Below, in pieces: positions 24,301 to 37,300 of a stretch of DNA of 64,000 nucleotides. A program made the position numbers and the translations under genes. The stretch spans positions 4,391,001 to 4,455,000 of the forward strand of contig BSDZ01000078.1 in the NCBI GenBank assembly GCA_030268105.1. Direction: 5' to 3'. Source of the stretch: Volvox africanus (Eukaryota > Chlorophyta > Chlorophyceae > Chlamydomonadales > Volvocaceae). The notes below the pieces were generated by a model, which made no database searches, was not told where the DNA came from, and saw nothing but the letters and a program-made list of their open reading frames with translations. Each line of letters starts with the position of its first letter. Position 1 is the first letter of the stretch.

Positions 24301-27300
24301 ACACACACACACATGGAGCCCCGGAAAGGACGAGGGTGAGGGGCCACAGCTCGGGTGAACGACGGTGAAGCAGCTCGGGTGAAAGAGGGTGGGGCATACG
24401 GAGTTAAGGAGATCCAGCCATTTGTGCGCCAGTGATACTGAAGCCGCCGCCATCGCCGCTGCTTCCGCTGCTGTTTCCCGTGCCACAGGACAAGTTCCGC
24501 GCACTCACCGATTTCGTGGAGTTCGTGAAGATGCCCACTGTGAGGATGGTAGCGGGGTTATATAGAGGGATGACCACCTGGCTCCCACGACGAGGAAAAA
24601 AGGGACAGCCACGACGGAAGGACGGAAGTGGCGAACGAAACGTTGAGTTAACAGAGGGCGCCGCCGATAAATCCAGAGTGCAGGGAGAACTTTGCCTCAA
24701 GATAAACACAAATACACAAAAACGTGCGATATGCATAGTAAGCCATGCACAGACCCTAACGCGATGGCACAATCCACCTTTATATGTCCAAACTCCCGAT
24801 CCATAACCCCTTCTATGATCCAAGTCTCTATCGTGCGCACGCATGGCTGGGGGGATCGTCCTGAAGTGCGCGCGCACCAACCTGCCATTGAGGCATGCCT
24901 CCGTTGTCCTGCGAGGAAGAGCTCCAGTCTACCGTCCGCAGCCAGTGTGGTCCGCATTTGACAATACAGCAGTAGCTGTTGCCCGCCAACGCCCCACTGG
25001 TGTTAATGGAAGCAATACGAAGCACCAGCGATCCCAGCGCACGCGGAGCAAAGCCTGCGCCCGCCGCGGCTGGGGAACCTCGGCTGCCGCCACCACCGAT
25101 CTCAGCCCTGCTTGCAGTGGATACTCGCGGTGAGCGCTCCAGGGAAGATAGTCGGTCGGAGAAGGCCAAGCCGTCCAGGTCGCGGAATAGCTTGGCTAAG
25201 ATGCTACTAGAGGCGGTGGGAATGGGGTTGCCAGCGGCCTTGTCAGCATCACTGATGCTGGTGCCGGTAGCGGCAGCTGCCAGGGCTTCCTTGAAAATGC
25301 GGACGGCGTCAGCATGACTTGTATTGCGGCCTAGTTGCCAGCCGCCGCCGCCGCTGACGTCAAGGCCGGCTCGGCGGAAGCTGAGCATCCGTGCCTGGAT
25401 ACGGAGGCGTGTGGAAGTGCAGAAGTGGGTCGGGCAGTTGAAAGCAGCATACCTGACCATGAACAAACCTTGGTTCTTCTGTTGGTAAATTTGCAAACAG
25501 GATATGAGGTGTCGTCACGTGGCCATCCCGGCGGCAATGCGCGGAGAAGTTAACGGGCCCAACTGCAAGGCCTAGCGATAACGGCGGTAATTGGCGCTGC
25601 GGGCCACCACGGTAGGCTTGCCCATTCCTGCCTTTGTAAATCCATCAGCCCAATGATCATCCCATGATCAGCCCAATGGTCATGCTCTACACATAAACTG
25701 CAAATATTGAGGCTCCCTCCTGACCTGCAGCGCCCCGCCGCCAGACGCATTTAGTGAGCCTACTCGTTTGTAGCTGGTGAGGAACATGTCCTCCACATCG
25801 GGCTCCACGTCAGACCTGTTCGGTTCATGCAACGTACAGTATTTAAAAGTAAGCGACGCAGGGGGTGCGGTTTGCGATTACACGAAAGGCCCTGAAGCAT
25901 GGGAGAGCTGATCCACTTCGAAGGGTGGGTTAAGACTTAATCTCCCCAGCGTGTTCGTGTCCGCTGTAGATGGTAAGCAGTGACCAATGTGACGCCGCAC
26001 CGTTTCAACACTTGTCGCAGCAGCTCTTTGTCGGAGAGCACCGGTCCCAGCATGCGCATCGGTTCGGGCTTCCCGGTGCCAACGCCGCTCCCACCGCCAT
26101 GGCTGAGACGCGCGCCCTTGCCTAGCAGCATCGACGCTGACAGGAAGGAGCAGCCTCCCGCCGGTCCCAGCGCGCCCTCCGAAACCAGCTGCTGTGGATC
26201 TGAGACTAGCGGCAGGCGGAACAGCGCAGCGCGTTCGTCCACGTCCGCCACTTGTACAATTAATCTCACGGCACCTGGACGGCGGTGTTGGGACCAGTTC
26301 AGCTCCGGTGGGATTGGGGACAAGCGCGTGCGTGCAGTCCCTGCTTCAAGAGCGCGCCAGAAGGATAGATGCATCTTCCTCTCGCGTTACTTGGTGTTAG
26401 GCCATCCAAACGATACCTCACGCATGGGAATCTGGGCGTCCATTCTACTTTAAGAAAAAGCAGGATAAATGCAATGCAGTCCTACAGCCAAAGAAGGGGC
26501 AGCATGCCCAGAGCAGTCAATACCTTCCCACGACCCGCACATGTACCATACGCAGCACATACACAAAATCACGCCCAGTTATCCAGCCGTGAGGATGCGC
26601 ACCCACCTAACTCCGCCTCTTTAAACAACTGAATCAGCTCCACCTTCTTGCCAGTCACGCCCATATCCGGGCGCTGAGCTAACGGAAGGCCGCCGCCAGT
26701 TGCCACTCCCAGCACCTGATCCAAGAGGTCGTAGAGCTGAACCGTGAGGCGTCCCACCACGCGGCCACGGCGCCTGGGAGGGTAAGAAAGAAGCAGACCA
26801 GTCAGAGCGCCACGAAAGGGTATGCAACGGTGTGCCAACGTGGTGACGTGAAGGCCACCAGGCCCACGAGGTTTTCTCTTTCCAGCGCACGATGCCCCGG
26901 GAGCTACGTAGGGTGAAGAAAAGGGCGCCGTTATTGAGACACATTGGCATGGGACCATTGTCATTGCGTTGAAGCTCCTTACGACCTGGCGCCCGTGAAA
27001 GCACATTGGCATGGGACCAATGTCATTGCGTTGAAGCTCCTTACGACCTGGCGCCCGTGAAAGCACAAGGTGTGCTATATAAGAGATACGGAAGACCAGA
27101 TGATATGCACATATCTACACATGTATACATAAAAAGTTATATGTATACATGTATATATACATACATATACACACATGTATATGTATACCCATGTATACAT
27201 GTACCAGTGAATATATCGCGCATATACCGTACCTTGCAGAGGAGGTAACGTACATCGCCAGCCCGACCGGAACATTGCTGAGCGGGCGCGTGAGGGTGAA

Positions 27301-30300
27301 AACGAAAACGGAGGGATGCAGCTCCACTGAAGCGGCGGCGTCCAGCAGGAACTGCAGCTGCTCCACGGGGTTAAGGCCTGGCGGCGGCGGCATCGGTGCA
27401 GGCAGCCAGCGCAGCCGGCTCTTGTAGGACTGCTTGTCAACGGATACCTGAAGATTGCGAGTGCAAACAAACCAGAAACCAAATGTTTAAGAATGAAAAT
27501 TGGTTGATATACTGCTGGTTAATAAAGAAACGCAACGCTGAACGGCCGCCAGGCGCCTCGTTTCTCATCCGGAATCGTTCACATGCGATCCGGAGCTGGG
27601 TACTATAGCATAGCGGATAACCATCTTCACGAGGTTAAATACACGGGAGGAAGAGCTGCCACGCATACTTTCCCGGTTTGGGCGTTTCGTGCCCAACTCT
27701 GGCATCTCTCAATGCTATGCACGTGGCTACTCTTCCTCCCTCCCTCTTTCTCTCCCTTCCTGCTTTGCCGCAGATGCTTACCTTGAAGTAACAAAAGACC
27801 CCCTGCCCCTGCCCCGGTCCCGCTGCCTGATCTTGAGTAGTCATGCCGCTTAACGGTAGTGTAGGATTCAACGTCAGACTGGATCCGTCGTCGCCGTCGT
27901 CACCGGACAATATCTTGTCATCGGCGATGCCGCCAACGCCTATGCCAGCAGCCCCAATACCGCTGGGCGCTGTCGCGTCCTCATCCTCCTCAATCAGCTC
28001 GTCTGTTGCCGCACCAGCGGTCGCCGCGGCACGGCTGCCACCGAGTTGACGCCGGTTATGACGGCGGAATGCAAAGGCAAGACGCGGTAGGCAGCCTACG
28101 GCCACGGTGGCCGCTCCGCCGCCAGATTTGTCCGGCAAGGAGCGAGGGTTCTGCACCAATCGCAGGGCGCGTTGTTGTTGTTGTTTGCGCTTCAGGCGGT
28201 CCAAGTAGGGGCCCATGCCGCGGGTGACTGAAGCTGAGGCAAAGGGGATGTTGTGCCCGTTAGGCCCTCCCTGCAACAGAGCGGGATGTGGCTATGAGAC
28301 GGACCGATGGACAAGGGCACAAGCATGGGTGAAGGACAGGGGCTGCAGGACAGTGCTTCAGCTCGTGAGGTCTCGAAGCAGTGAGCTCCTCCCCATCCGC
28401 CATCTTTCAGAATTGCAAATGCAATGCCGACCAGTGACCTGCCACTCACCCCCGGCGACGAGGATGGTTTGCCACCAGTACTGCTTTGGGTGCTTCGGCG
28501 CTCCCGGTCCCGGTCCCGGGAGGTTCGTGTTTCACGAGTGTCCCCTGGATCCCGCAGGTTGCTGGTCGAGCGGTGCGCCTCAAGCCGCACCCTCCTCTTG
28601 CTCATACCGCTCTGAGGTGTACCAAGCAGCAAACCATAGTCGAGGTTTACGAGGCCAACTACCTGCAGCCAAGCATGCGAAGGCCAGGAGACCCCAAAGC
28701 CCCATCAGAATGCAACGAGCCAGCACTTGCTACGCTGGAGCACGTCGAGGAAACTGCAGCCTATGAAGCAACCCCGGACATGGATTGGCTTCCTGTGCAC
28801 TTCAAACCCCTTCCTCGTTCCTCTTTCCGTTCTTTTGCCGGTCGCCCTGGCTATTAAACGCCCGCCGACCCTTAGCCCTCGTCACCGAGATCTTGAAGGC
28901 AACCACGCATGGCTCTTCGTACAGTGTCCCCAGAGGGCTGTGAACCACCTGCGGCATGGACTTGCTTCCGCAAGGGGCGGACAGGTTGCTGGTCACCACA
29001 CCCGCCTCGCCCAGGTCCGCAGGTGCAGCGGTGGGCAGAGAGTACGGGCGATGGGCGGCTGGGGTGGGAGTTGCATAGCAGAAGAGACGGGCGGTAACGG
29101 ATGATCTTAGGTCAGGAAAAAGAGGGTTAGGAGAGGCACAGGAGGGAAGAGCGAGGTGGTCCCGAAGGAGGAGCTTTGCTGCGCCTTGTATGATTGACGT
29201 CTCTGACCGCGTGGCCAGCCGTTTGCCGATTTTCGGCAAACACATGAAGTCCACCCCGTAGGACAGCCAACCTTAGGCCCAGTGACAAGGCATACCCGAC
29301 AAGGCTAACAAGCAAACCCCTCACTTCCCAGACCCTAGCCTACCGCAAATTCATCATTACATACTTTCTATTTACTACCCCTAATTCACGATCCCCTAAG
29401 ATGGCCCTCAGAGTTAGGGTGCCATGGTTGCCTATCAGCGGTCGTTAGTTCCATCCGGACAGCCATCTTTAAGTACTAGTTTAAGTTCGGAATTATGTAA
29501 AATTATCTATAGAAAACAATTAAGTAATATTAAAAAATATTGGAATTTTGTTTTATGCGCTTGCACCGTTTCTTAACGAGAACCGGGATAGTAAAGGATC
29601 TGGGGGCCCCCAGTGAGAGTTTGAGCAGCAGGGTTAGCACGGCTCTTAAGCCGTGTCCCTGTCCGCCCTCACTGGCAGGACTCATCAGTGGTTGAATCCT
29701 CCGCCCGGGAAGTGCGAACCCACGGCCCCTAAGGGGGCCCGTGAGGTGCGGGTAGCTTAGAAACCCACTTAAAGGCCAGTAGGTGTCCGATCGGGGTCGG
29801 CACATGGATAGAGGCCGCATAGAGCAAGAGAACCTAGGAAATCAAACAACCCAGTGAGCCCTCGCGGCCCCAATGATGGGCTACACGTGTCCAATGGTGT
29901 TAAGTTACCCCCCGGGGTTCCCTGTAATACACGCCAGGCTACGGCCGGCGTAACCATAACAAATATAATAGTTACGCCTAACTCACCCGTGTTTACCATC
30001 TCCGCCTCCACCCAGGCGGCCACGTGCAGCTCCCCGCAAGTTCCCGGCTCCACCTGGCCTGTCTCGTCGTCGAGGGCCTGATGGGCAAATAGCCGTATGG
30101 GTAAATAAGGTAGCTAGGCGAGGTCGCGCACGAATGACAAGGGGCTAAATGTCAGCGAGCAGAGCAGCCACTACGGAGGTGACGGAGATGTCACGCCACG
30201 GCCTAGCCTGGCAGGGTCCAAGTGGGATAGGTGCCGACAGGGAGAAGTGACATGCAGGTAGGAGCTTTTGGTTCGTTTGGTTCCAACAGCCGCCCTTTCA

Positions 30301-32081
30301 AGGATTTTAATGAGCCATCAGGCCCAAACCCTACACAGGTACACCTATATGACATTATTCGAAAACAGTACATTACAAGGAGTTCAAGCCCGAAAAGGAT
30401 CCGCTCTGACTAGCCACCTCTACCTGCAGGTACAGCACGGCGGCCAAGGGATGGGGGTACTCCGCGGCCAACATGGGGCCCAACAGTAGCTCCGCCTGGC
30501 CCACCAGCACATCGTCTCCCACCGGTTCGGTGCTGTAAACCTCGAGCACCACGCGACCATCAGGGACGCCCTGACGTGGGGAGGCCCCCCCCATTGGGAT
30601 GGGGTTTAAATGCGCAGAACATAATCGAGGACGGCAAAAACAAGACAGCAGCGACGTTTTAACTATCAAAATGAAAAGCTGTTTCGGCTGACAACAATTA
30701 GGAGTATACCTGGGAGAAGCCAGTGTCTAGGACCGCCGCGGAAACCGAAGCTACCCTGGCTCCCCCCTTCTTCCCATGTACGCTCTGAACCCAGCGCAGA
30801 TACACAGCTGTGCCGCCTACCTCAAAGCACGACCGTGGCAGGCTGAATCCTTCGTTCCACTGCACCGTGTTGGTGTTGCCACCGCCAGTCCCTCCCCCGC
30901 CTCCCCATCCGCCCGCCACGCCGCCTCCTTGCCCCAGAGGCACTGCCTGCGTGGTTCCCAAAATCTGGCCGCCCACAAGCAGCACACAAAAGCAGCTGTA
31001 GTCCATACCCTCAAAGCTAGGCCACACGAGCTGCCGGCCCTGCCGGACCTGGGATCGGGGGCGTTGGAAATAGCAGCTGCCGTTATGAGGGGAGATGAGA
31101 TGCTGGGCCGGATGGGTTAGGATGCTATAACAGGCAGGAGCTGAGCTTAGCTGACGAGGGGTTCGGTAGGCGGGAGGGTCACCTAGGATAGGCACGGCTT
31201 AGGCAAACATACGAGCACGCAGTTCAGCGGCTGGGGAATGTATGACCAATGCAAACCTGACACACGTCACCATACCTGGATATATACTGGTCGGACAGCG
31301 GCAGCGAGCGACCCGGTGTTGATCCCTGCACCCGCGGTGGACACATCGCAAGATGGCTGCGAGGGCCAACACGAGCAGGCGGAGGGACAGGACTTCCACC
31401 TCTTCAACAGGATTGGGACGAAGGAAGCGGGCTAGCGAGGGGTACAAGATAGGTCGAAACTTTAGACGTGGCCGTGTGAAGCAGTGGGGATCCGTAAATG
31501 GAGATGGTGTGTCCCATCTGTTCCCCACCGCAAGGCATCGTGCCGTGTCTGGTTGGCACGTCGATCGCATACCAGGCGCTGTGTCAACAGCATTCCTTCA
31601 AAGCCTGCAGGCGGTTTCATTTCCGATGCGACAAAATGGGAATTTCGTCCTCTTCCTGACCCTATAAGCCTTTGTCCGAAGCAAGAGGTGCGGCTATGGC
31701 TACAGTTACCCACTACAGCCACCCCTATGGACAACAGCGCTCAATCTTTTGCCCAATCTGCCCTGTGTGTTCGGGAACGCCCTAACAGCGAATTACACGC
31801 CATCGTAGCCCCATAAATAAATCCTTTACGGCATCCAGCCCCAGCTCAGCCCTGCCAGCTCACCTTGCCGGCCTCTCCGCCACTGGATGGCATGAGCCGG
31901 CCGCGCTGCGCGGCCTGCGGGCCAAATCGAACTCTCCGCCGGTTCCGAGGCAGAAGGCACGGCCGGAACAGCTTTGCCAAGTTGATAAACCTCACCAGAT
32001 TGACCCATTTGATTCCATCCTGCCAAAAGAAACATAATGGGGCCATGGCCTCGTGAATTTCTATGGCTGTGAAATCCACAC
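21302..32081 (-). CDS. MCTP: multiple C2 domains and C-terminal membrane anchor (5' end uncertain)
   Basis: Twenty exons join in phase from 31356 down: 31356-31276, 31048-30710, 30570-30424, 30077-29997, 28948-28886, 28662-28450, 28270-27782, 27447-27233, 26773-26607, 26274-26001, 25815-25725, 25394-24882, 24577-24509, 24248-24134, 23806-23623, 23485-23381, 23060-22919, 22673-22338, 22017-21901 and 21517-21302: 1318 residues. A further 5' exon, 32019-31864 or 32081-31864, also joins in phase. Successive C2-like units show QWNEGFSLPRSCFEV, GRVVLEVYSTEPVGDD, CGELHVAAWVEAEM and YNPATILTVGIFTN. The end is the plant-type MCTP module: RTKNNWRRVKSGMRLL, DWFKHICSWKSP, a membrane segment through CYLPTIACKLFFFMAALQG, a second at IAIVACVLLVGVVALLGF, and PPSLRDALPPPPFIYFMKLP. 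Plant MCTPs bind membranes through calcium/lipid-dependent C2 domains and tether the ER to the plasma membrane. Oddities are a poly-Ala run in 22673-22338 and long low-complexity linkers. Confidence 0.86.
26941..27064. repeat. 62-bp tandem duplication in an MCTP intron
   Basis: Copy 1 is 26941-27002 and copy 2 is 27003-27064. They are identical except for one base (ACCATTG versus ACCAATG near positions 16-18 of the unit). It lies in the intron between the exons 27447-27233 and 26773-26607. The near-identity suggests a recent event. Confidence 0.93.
27104..27204. repeat. Palindromic AT-rich microsatellite
   Basis: About 100 bases made of ATGTATAC-type units. The 10-bp palindrome ATGTATACAT occurs exactly at 27121-27130, 27141-27150 and 27191-27200. 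It is in the same MCTP intron as the 62-bp duplication, next to an exon border at 27233. Confidence 0.88.
29594..29979. other. Strongly self-complementary intronic segment
   Basis: Within the MCTP intron 29996-28949 there are nested complementary arms: CCAGTGAG (29610-29617) with CTCACTGG (29668-29675); CAGGG (29629-29633) with CCCTG (29657-29661); CACGGCT (29638-29644) with AGCCGTG (29649-29655) around a CTTA loop. Next to them are a perfect palindrome CTGGGGGCCCCCAG (29600-29613), a GGCCCC/GGGGCC pair near 29723-29738, and an inverted repeat GGCGTAAC/GTTACGCC at 29948-29979. It could be a structured RNA, the remnant of a MITE-like element, or chance; I recognise no known family. Confidence 0.6.
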
Positions 32082-34370
32082 CTGTGGTACGTGCAGGTAC
32101 GGTGACAGCGCAGCTTTAAGTTGGTGAAGCCCTATATGCATTCGCGCCGCCACATGTCCCCGGTGCTTTACGGGTGTAAGTCACGTCCATCAACTCTTCG
32201 GTCCCAATCCTAAGCATCACCCCCACCACCACTACCGACAGTTTACTTCATCAGTAGGTAGGGTGTTATGTCTCAACCGCCTGCCGTAGCGTGCTCATGC
32301 TCAGCATACAGCACCTAACCACACCTGTACACGGGTGGTAGAGACGGGCACTGCGTGCTGCGATCGGCCGTGTCTGCGACTGTTGCTGCGAGTTGGGCTA
32401 GCGTTGTCCCGGCCGCGGCTGGTGCTGCGATCTACCGCCTCCGAGGACCGCCGGGGCACCAGTGACATCACGCGACGGGGAGGAGATGTTGCCGAGGACT
32501 ATGGGCAGGCCGGAGTGCGGACGGCGGGAAGTGAGCTTCAGAAATGTACTGGAAGGGGGCAAGGCTGGCAGTAGGTTAGTGAAACCTGGACTGCATGCTT
32601 CAGAGGTGCCATTTCCTTGATAGCCCCCACTGAACTCCCAGCTTCATCTAGCTAAATTTGTTTTCGTAGTTGCAGGTCCTGTTCGGCAAGGGGGCTTCCG
32701 CGTCCAGTACTAGAGCCGCGGAGTGCTGCCCTGGCATATGGTAACCCTGGAACCACCTCTAAATTGTACCGCTTAGACATATATATGCTCCTGGAACTAA
32801 GGCGTCCGGCTCAAGGTCCAGGAACCACGCCCTAGGGAATTTGCTCATACTCAAGGTTACGCAGTGCAGTGCAACACAATACTTTATTGAACTCAACCAC
32901 CTCATGATATCGCCGGTCAGCGGACCTATGGCTGCCGCCCTCGCCACCACCATCGTCACCGGCGACTGCCTCAGCAATGTCTGTCGCCGCCTCCGACACC
33001 CTTGTGACGCGTCGGCTCAATAGCTGCACTGCAGCAGATGATGCGCGTGATTGGATTTCCAACGGGCGGGGCAATAGGGATTTCCCATGTTAGAATGCGC
33101 TGGAGAAATCAGGCTAGCATCGCGCTAGCACCGGCAAGAAGGCCGAAAGGGGGGTCACGACGACTGTGATACGAGATGGCGTTGGACGCGGTATTAATTA
33201 ATTTAAAATATTTATAGGTAGTTAGGTATGTGGCGAGGAATATAATCCACGGAGAACCCAAGCCAACACCAGGAACCCAAAACATGACATGTGGGTTTGG
33301 CGGGGGAGGACACTGAAGGGCTAGCAGTTCCTTGGCGCAACATTCTAAAGGCTGTCCAGGAGGTTGGTTACAGTACGCAAGTGGGACGTGTACCAACTGC
33401 GGACGTGCAGCTAGCGCAAACGCAGCAACAGGAGGCCACTCAGGCTGGACGGCTCCCATGCAGATCCCCATTCTGACATTCTGGTTTGGAACGTGTCACG
33501 CACACTGGATGAGTGCGGGTCGCGGAGGCGGGTGGACAGGACCACAGTGACCATAGGCTGTCCACGGTGTGACCCTATCAATTTGATACGCGGATCTGCT
33601 GCCCCGCTTCGTTTTTTGGACGCCAAGGTGCCTTCCCATTTTTCCCCTTTCTCATCGCCCCACATACGACATGGCTTTACTCGCGCTCACCTGGACGCCA
33701 CGCTTGTGCACGTTTCAGAGTGTCGGAGACAGCTGTCAGGAGCTTGGCGTGGCCATTGCCATCGCTTCCGCTTTGCCCAACGGAAGATAATGACGCCCCT
33801 AATGAAGCGCCTCGCTGTGCAAACGGCGTGTCCAGGCTGCCGCGCATGGCTCACAACGGGGTTCGGCTTACCGGTAATAGTTTGCCAACCACCCGTCCTA
33901 AACCAAGTGTGTGAGCTAAAATGCTCATCAAACCTATTTGAGATATCATATTTTGGCGTCACTTTTCCTGATTGGCGAACCCAGGCAAGCGCAAACCGGA
34001 AGCGCGGCGTCGTTACTAAAGAACGCTTGCGATAGGCTTACCATTTGCTCATGCAATTGGAAGTACTTTATATGAAGCCAAGTATTAATGTTATGATGGT
34101 GTATGATGATTCGTCCAGGAGTTGTACTCACAGGCAGTTGGACAGCTGTTGTACAAAAGGCTGCGAACCGCAAAGACCCGATTATAGCCAAAGATGATCA
34201 TAAGCCGGATAAATCTAACTCATATCTTCCTTGATTAATTTATATTCAGGTATGAGATGATAAGATAGGGCGTCGACCCTGTGTTTGCGCAGGTGCAACG
34301 GCTGAAGGTTGAAAGCGCCATTTGACAGGCCAGCGTAGCGATCCTGCAACTCATACAGAGACTCATCGCG
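32082..34370. other. Upstream region between MCTP (-) and HPAT (+)
   Basis: About 2.3 kb that should contain the missing 5' exon(s) and promoter of the MCTP gene and the promoter of the arabinosyltransferase gene. On the minus strand a segment ending at a donor-like site at 32436 (LTSRRPHSGLPIVLGNISS...) would join in phase to a 5' MCTP exon starting at 32081. Other minus-strand pieces near 33570-33480 (PRIKLIGSHRGQPMVTVVL) and 33060-32930 (SSAAVQLLSRRVTRVSEAA) are protein-like but unplaced. None is certain. Confidence 0.35.
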
Positions 34371-37300
34371 ATGAAGGTCGGGACACAAGCGAAGTCAGCT
34401 GCACGGCGTCGCGGAGTCCGCCTCGAGCACGCAGCCGGTTTCTTTGTCGCGGCGGCGGTGATCTTTTTCCTTTACAGCGTGTTCCAGGCTAGCTTAGGTG
34501 GCAGCGGCGGCGGTAGTGGCGTATCGAACGGCGCGAGGGCCCTCGGTTTTCGCAGCCGCACCCTTATCAACCTCAATAGCAAGGGACAGTCCGCGAGCGA
34601 TCAGGCCGAGGGGAGTGCGTCTCCCAGCCCGTGCCCCGAAGCACCGGTTAGAAAGGAAACCGTTACTGTTACCAAGCTGGTATATGGCAGTACGGTCCAA
34701 AATCCCCGGGCCTACCACGTAGTTACTACGGCGGCCGGGTTTTCTAACCATTGGCAAGCCCGCATCCACTATTACTGGTACAAAAAGCAGCGAGATGCCT
34801 GCCTCCGTGAGGCAGTTTGTGATATGGGTGGCTTCACCCGGCTGCTGCACAGCGGCAAGGCGGATGACCTTATGGACGAGATTCCCACCGTCGTCGTGGA
34901 TCCCCTGCCGCCGGAGGTCTCTAAGAACTCGACGTATATCGTACTTAACCGGCCGTATGCCTTCATCGAGTGGATTAACAAAGTTAGCATTCCCGAGGTA
35001 ATGAGGCGGCTTCGTTGTTCTGGCGGAAAACCCGTTGTGCTGGGGATACGTGTGCGCGATAACTCCCAGATTGGGAGCCTCTGGGCGTCCAACAGCCGGG
35101 CCATCGCTATGGTGAACCCCGGTGACAGATAGAGTGATCATTATGTGCCTAGCAATCTATCTATCAAGTCAGACGGGACAGTTGGATCCTGGGTGTGGCT
35201 GGCTGGACACCCCCTACCTCAAGCAAGTCCATATCGGCTCTAAGCAATCTATCGCTCGTTCTTTGCCGGGCCCGCTGGCAAATCTCGTTTACCTGACGGC
35301 AGTTTGACAAGCTGGACTCAAAAGTTTCTGAATATGCGACGGGGCTAATTTAAGGGCTATTCGTTGTCGTAATCTGGAAGGGGTCGATGGCGATGGGGTA
35401 GAGATGGAGGCAGAGCTGACAGAACGGGTGAGACGCCATGAGACCAGTTCGTTCTTCACAAACCTTATTGCTGCACTGGCACCAGTCTCACTGAGATAAT
35501 TGGAGGGGGGGGATAATACATTAGCCGATAGCCATTTGCAGTTTCACGTGAGCATTATGGCACTGCGAAAATGATTGGGATGGTCACTGCAACCCGCTTC
35601 CTTGGAATTATTAACTTGGCAGCGAATCATACACGGAAGCCATGAAGCACATGCTATTGCATTTCACCTTCTCTGTCCACGAGCTTGCCTTACTAACGGA
35701 CCTCCTGCTGCTCTGCACCCTTCCTCACGCCATGGGACGCCTTGGGACCTGCCCAACCGTCAACCCCCCCCCCCCCGCGCGCTACACCGCCTATCGCTGG
35801 ATCGCCGAACCTGCGGTTAAAACCTGCGGTCGTCACTTCCCAACCTGACGACCGTAACGATATCACCTCCTTCGACGCCGCTTGCCTTGGGCCGCTGTCG
35901 TCCCCATCATTGTCGTTGGTCGAATGCCACCACCGAATGCCGGCGAACACTCTCCGTCACATGTTTTGCCTTCCTACCAACATCGCCTAACGTTCTGCCA
36001 ACGGTACCGCTATGAACGCTGCTCAGAAATACTTTGTGATGTGCGAGACGGACCACCTGTTTCTGCGGCCCATGCCCAACCTCATGAACGGCGAGTACCA
36101 AGGCGCGGCACTTTTCTCCTACATCGTGCCCTGGAACTACCCGAACGTTGTGCGCAAGTTCATCGGCAATGTGAGCGATGAGGAGGTGCATCGGGTGCCA
36201 CAGATCGGCAACAGCCCCACCTTCGTGAGTGTGGATGAGTTCCGGGTGCTGGCGCCGATCTGGTACAACACAACCCTGGACATTTATGAGGACAAGGAGG
36301 CACATGATGCGTGGAACTGGGTGCTGGAGATGTACGCCTACTCCCTGGCTACCTACCGGGCCGCCCAGAATGCCAACATCAAGGTATGGGAAAAAAGGTT
36401 CGAGGGGGCACGGGATGAAGCCGCAAGGGATTCAGTGCGACTAGCACCTATCCGTTCCGTTATACGCAGACAGCCCGGGCAGTGTTAGCCAAACATAGCT
36501 GGAAGTGGTTTATCGGATGCTCGCGTTAGGGCTGGGCTTAGGGCTGGGCTTTTTAGGTTATGTCAGTGCATGAAAGGAGGCTCAAGTTGTGAACTAGCGT
36601 GCTTGGAGCTGCTGGCTATGCCGCGCCGTGTTGGCTGCACTGGCGCTCGGATGGGTATGTGTCAAGGGACTCTGGCATGTTGGGCGCCATCGGTATGAAG
36701 GGCGTGCGGCAGGCTGCGGTACCTTGCCTGTCGACAGCTGTTTGACAGATCTTGTCTCCTAATGTGCCCCCTTGGCTCTCTTCCATTCGCGCAGGTGCAC
36801 GTCAACATGCTGGCACACCCGCCCTTCGACAAGGAGGAGGTGGACTACGAGGGGAAGCCCTTTTACCTGCTCCACCTTACCTATCCCTGCCGTTACGACA
36901 AGGACGGAAACATGACGGACAACAGCACACTGGCGGTTTATACATTCGATAAGCGGGATTACAGTGTTAAACCGCCGCCGCGGAACTTGCCTGAGCCACC
37001 ACCGGTGGGTTGAGTTGAAGGATTGTTTTTTGATTAGGTTAGAAATACAATGACTAGATGTTTTGATGCTGTTGCACATTGCTGATGAGCTTGAAATCAA
37101 CAACTGGCTGAAGAGCCTTTACCGTTGACGCCACCCGTCAGGATGTGGCTGCAGACTTGCAAGCTGCCCTTCCGGCTTAGCCTAACTTTGCTGAGTGTTC
37201 ACATCTGCTAAGCTGTTGCAGCGCCAGATAAGGCCGTCTAAATCTGGGCTTAGGTGCTCTCAGTCACACAGGGCTATACGTGTCCACTGGTGCCGCCGCT

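Noticed and set aside
33493..34035. 180-codon plus-strand open frame upstream of HPAT
   Set aside because: Starts at a non-ATG codon, no recognisable content, and the HPAT gene has its own ATG and signal anchor at 34371.
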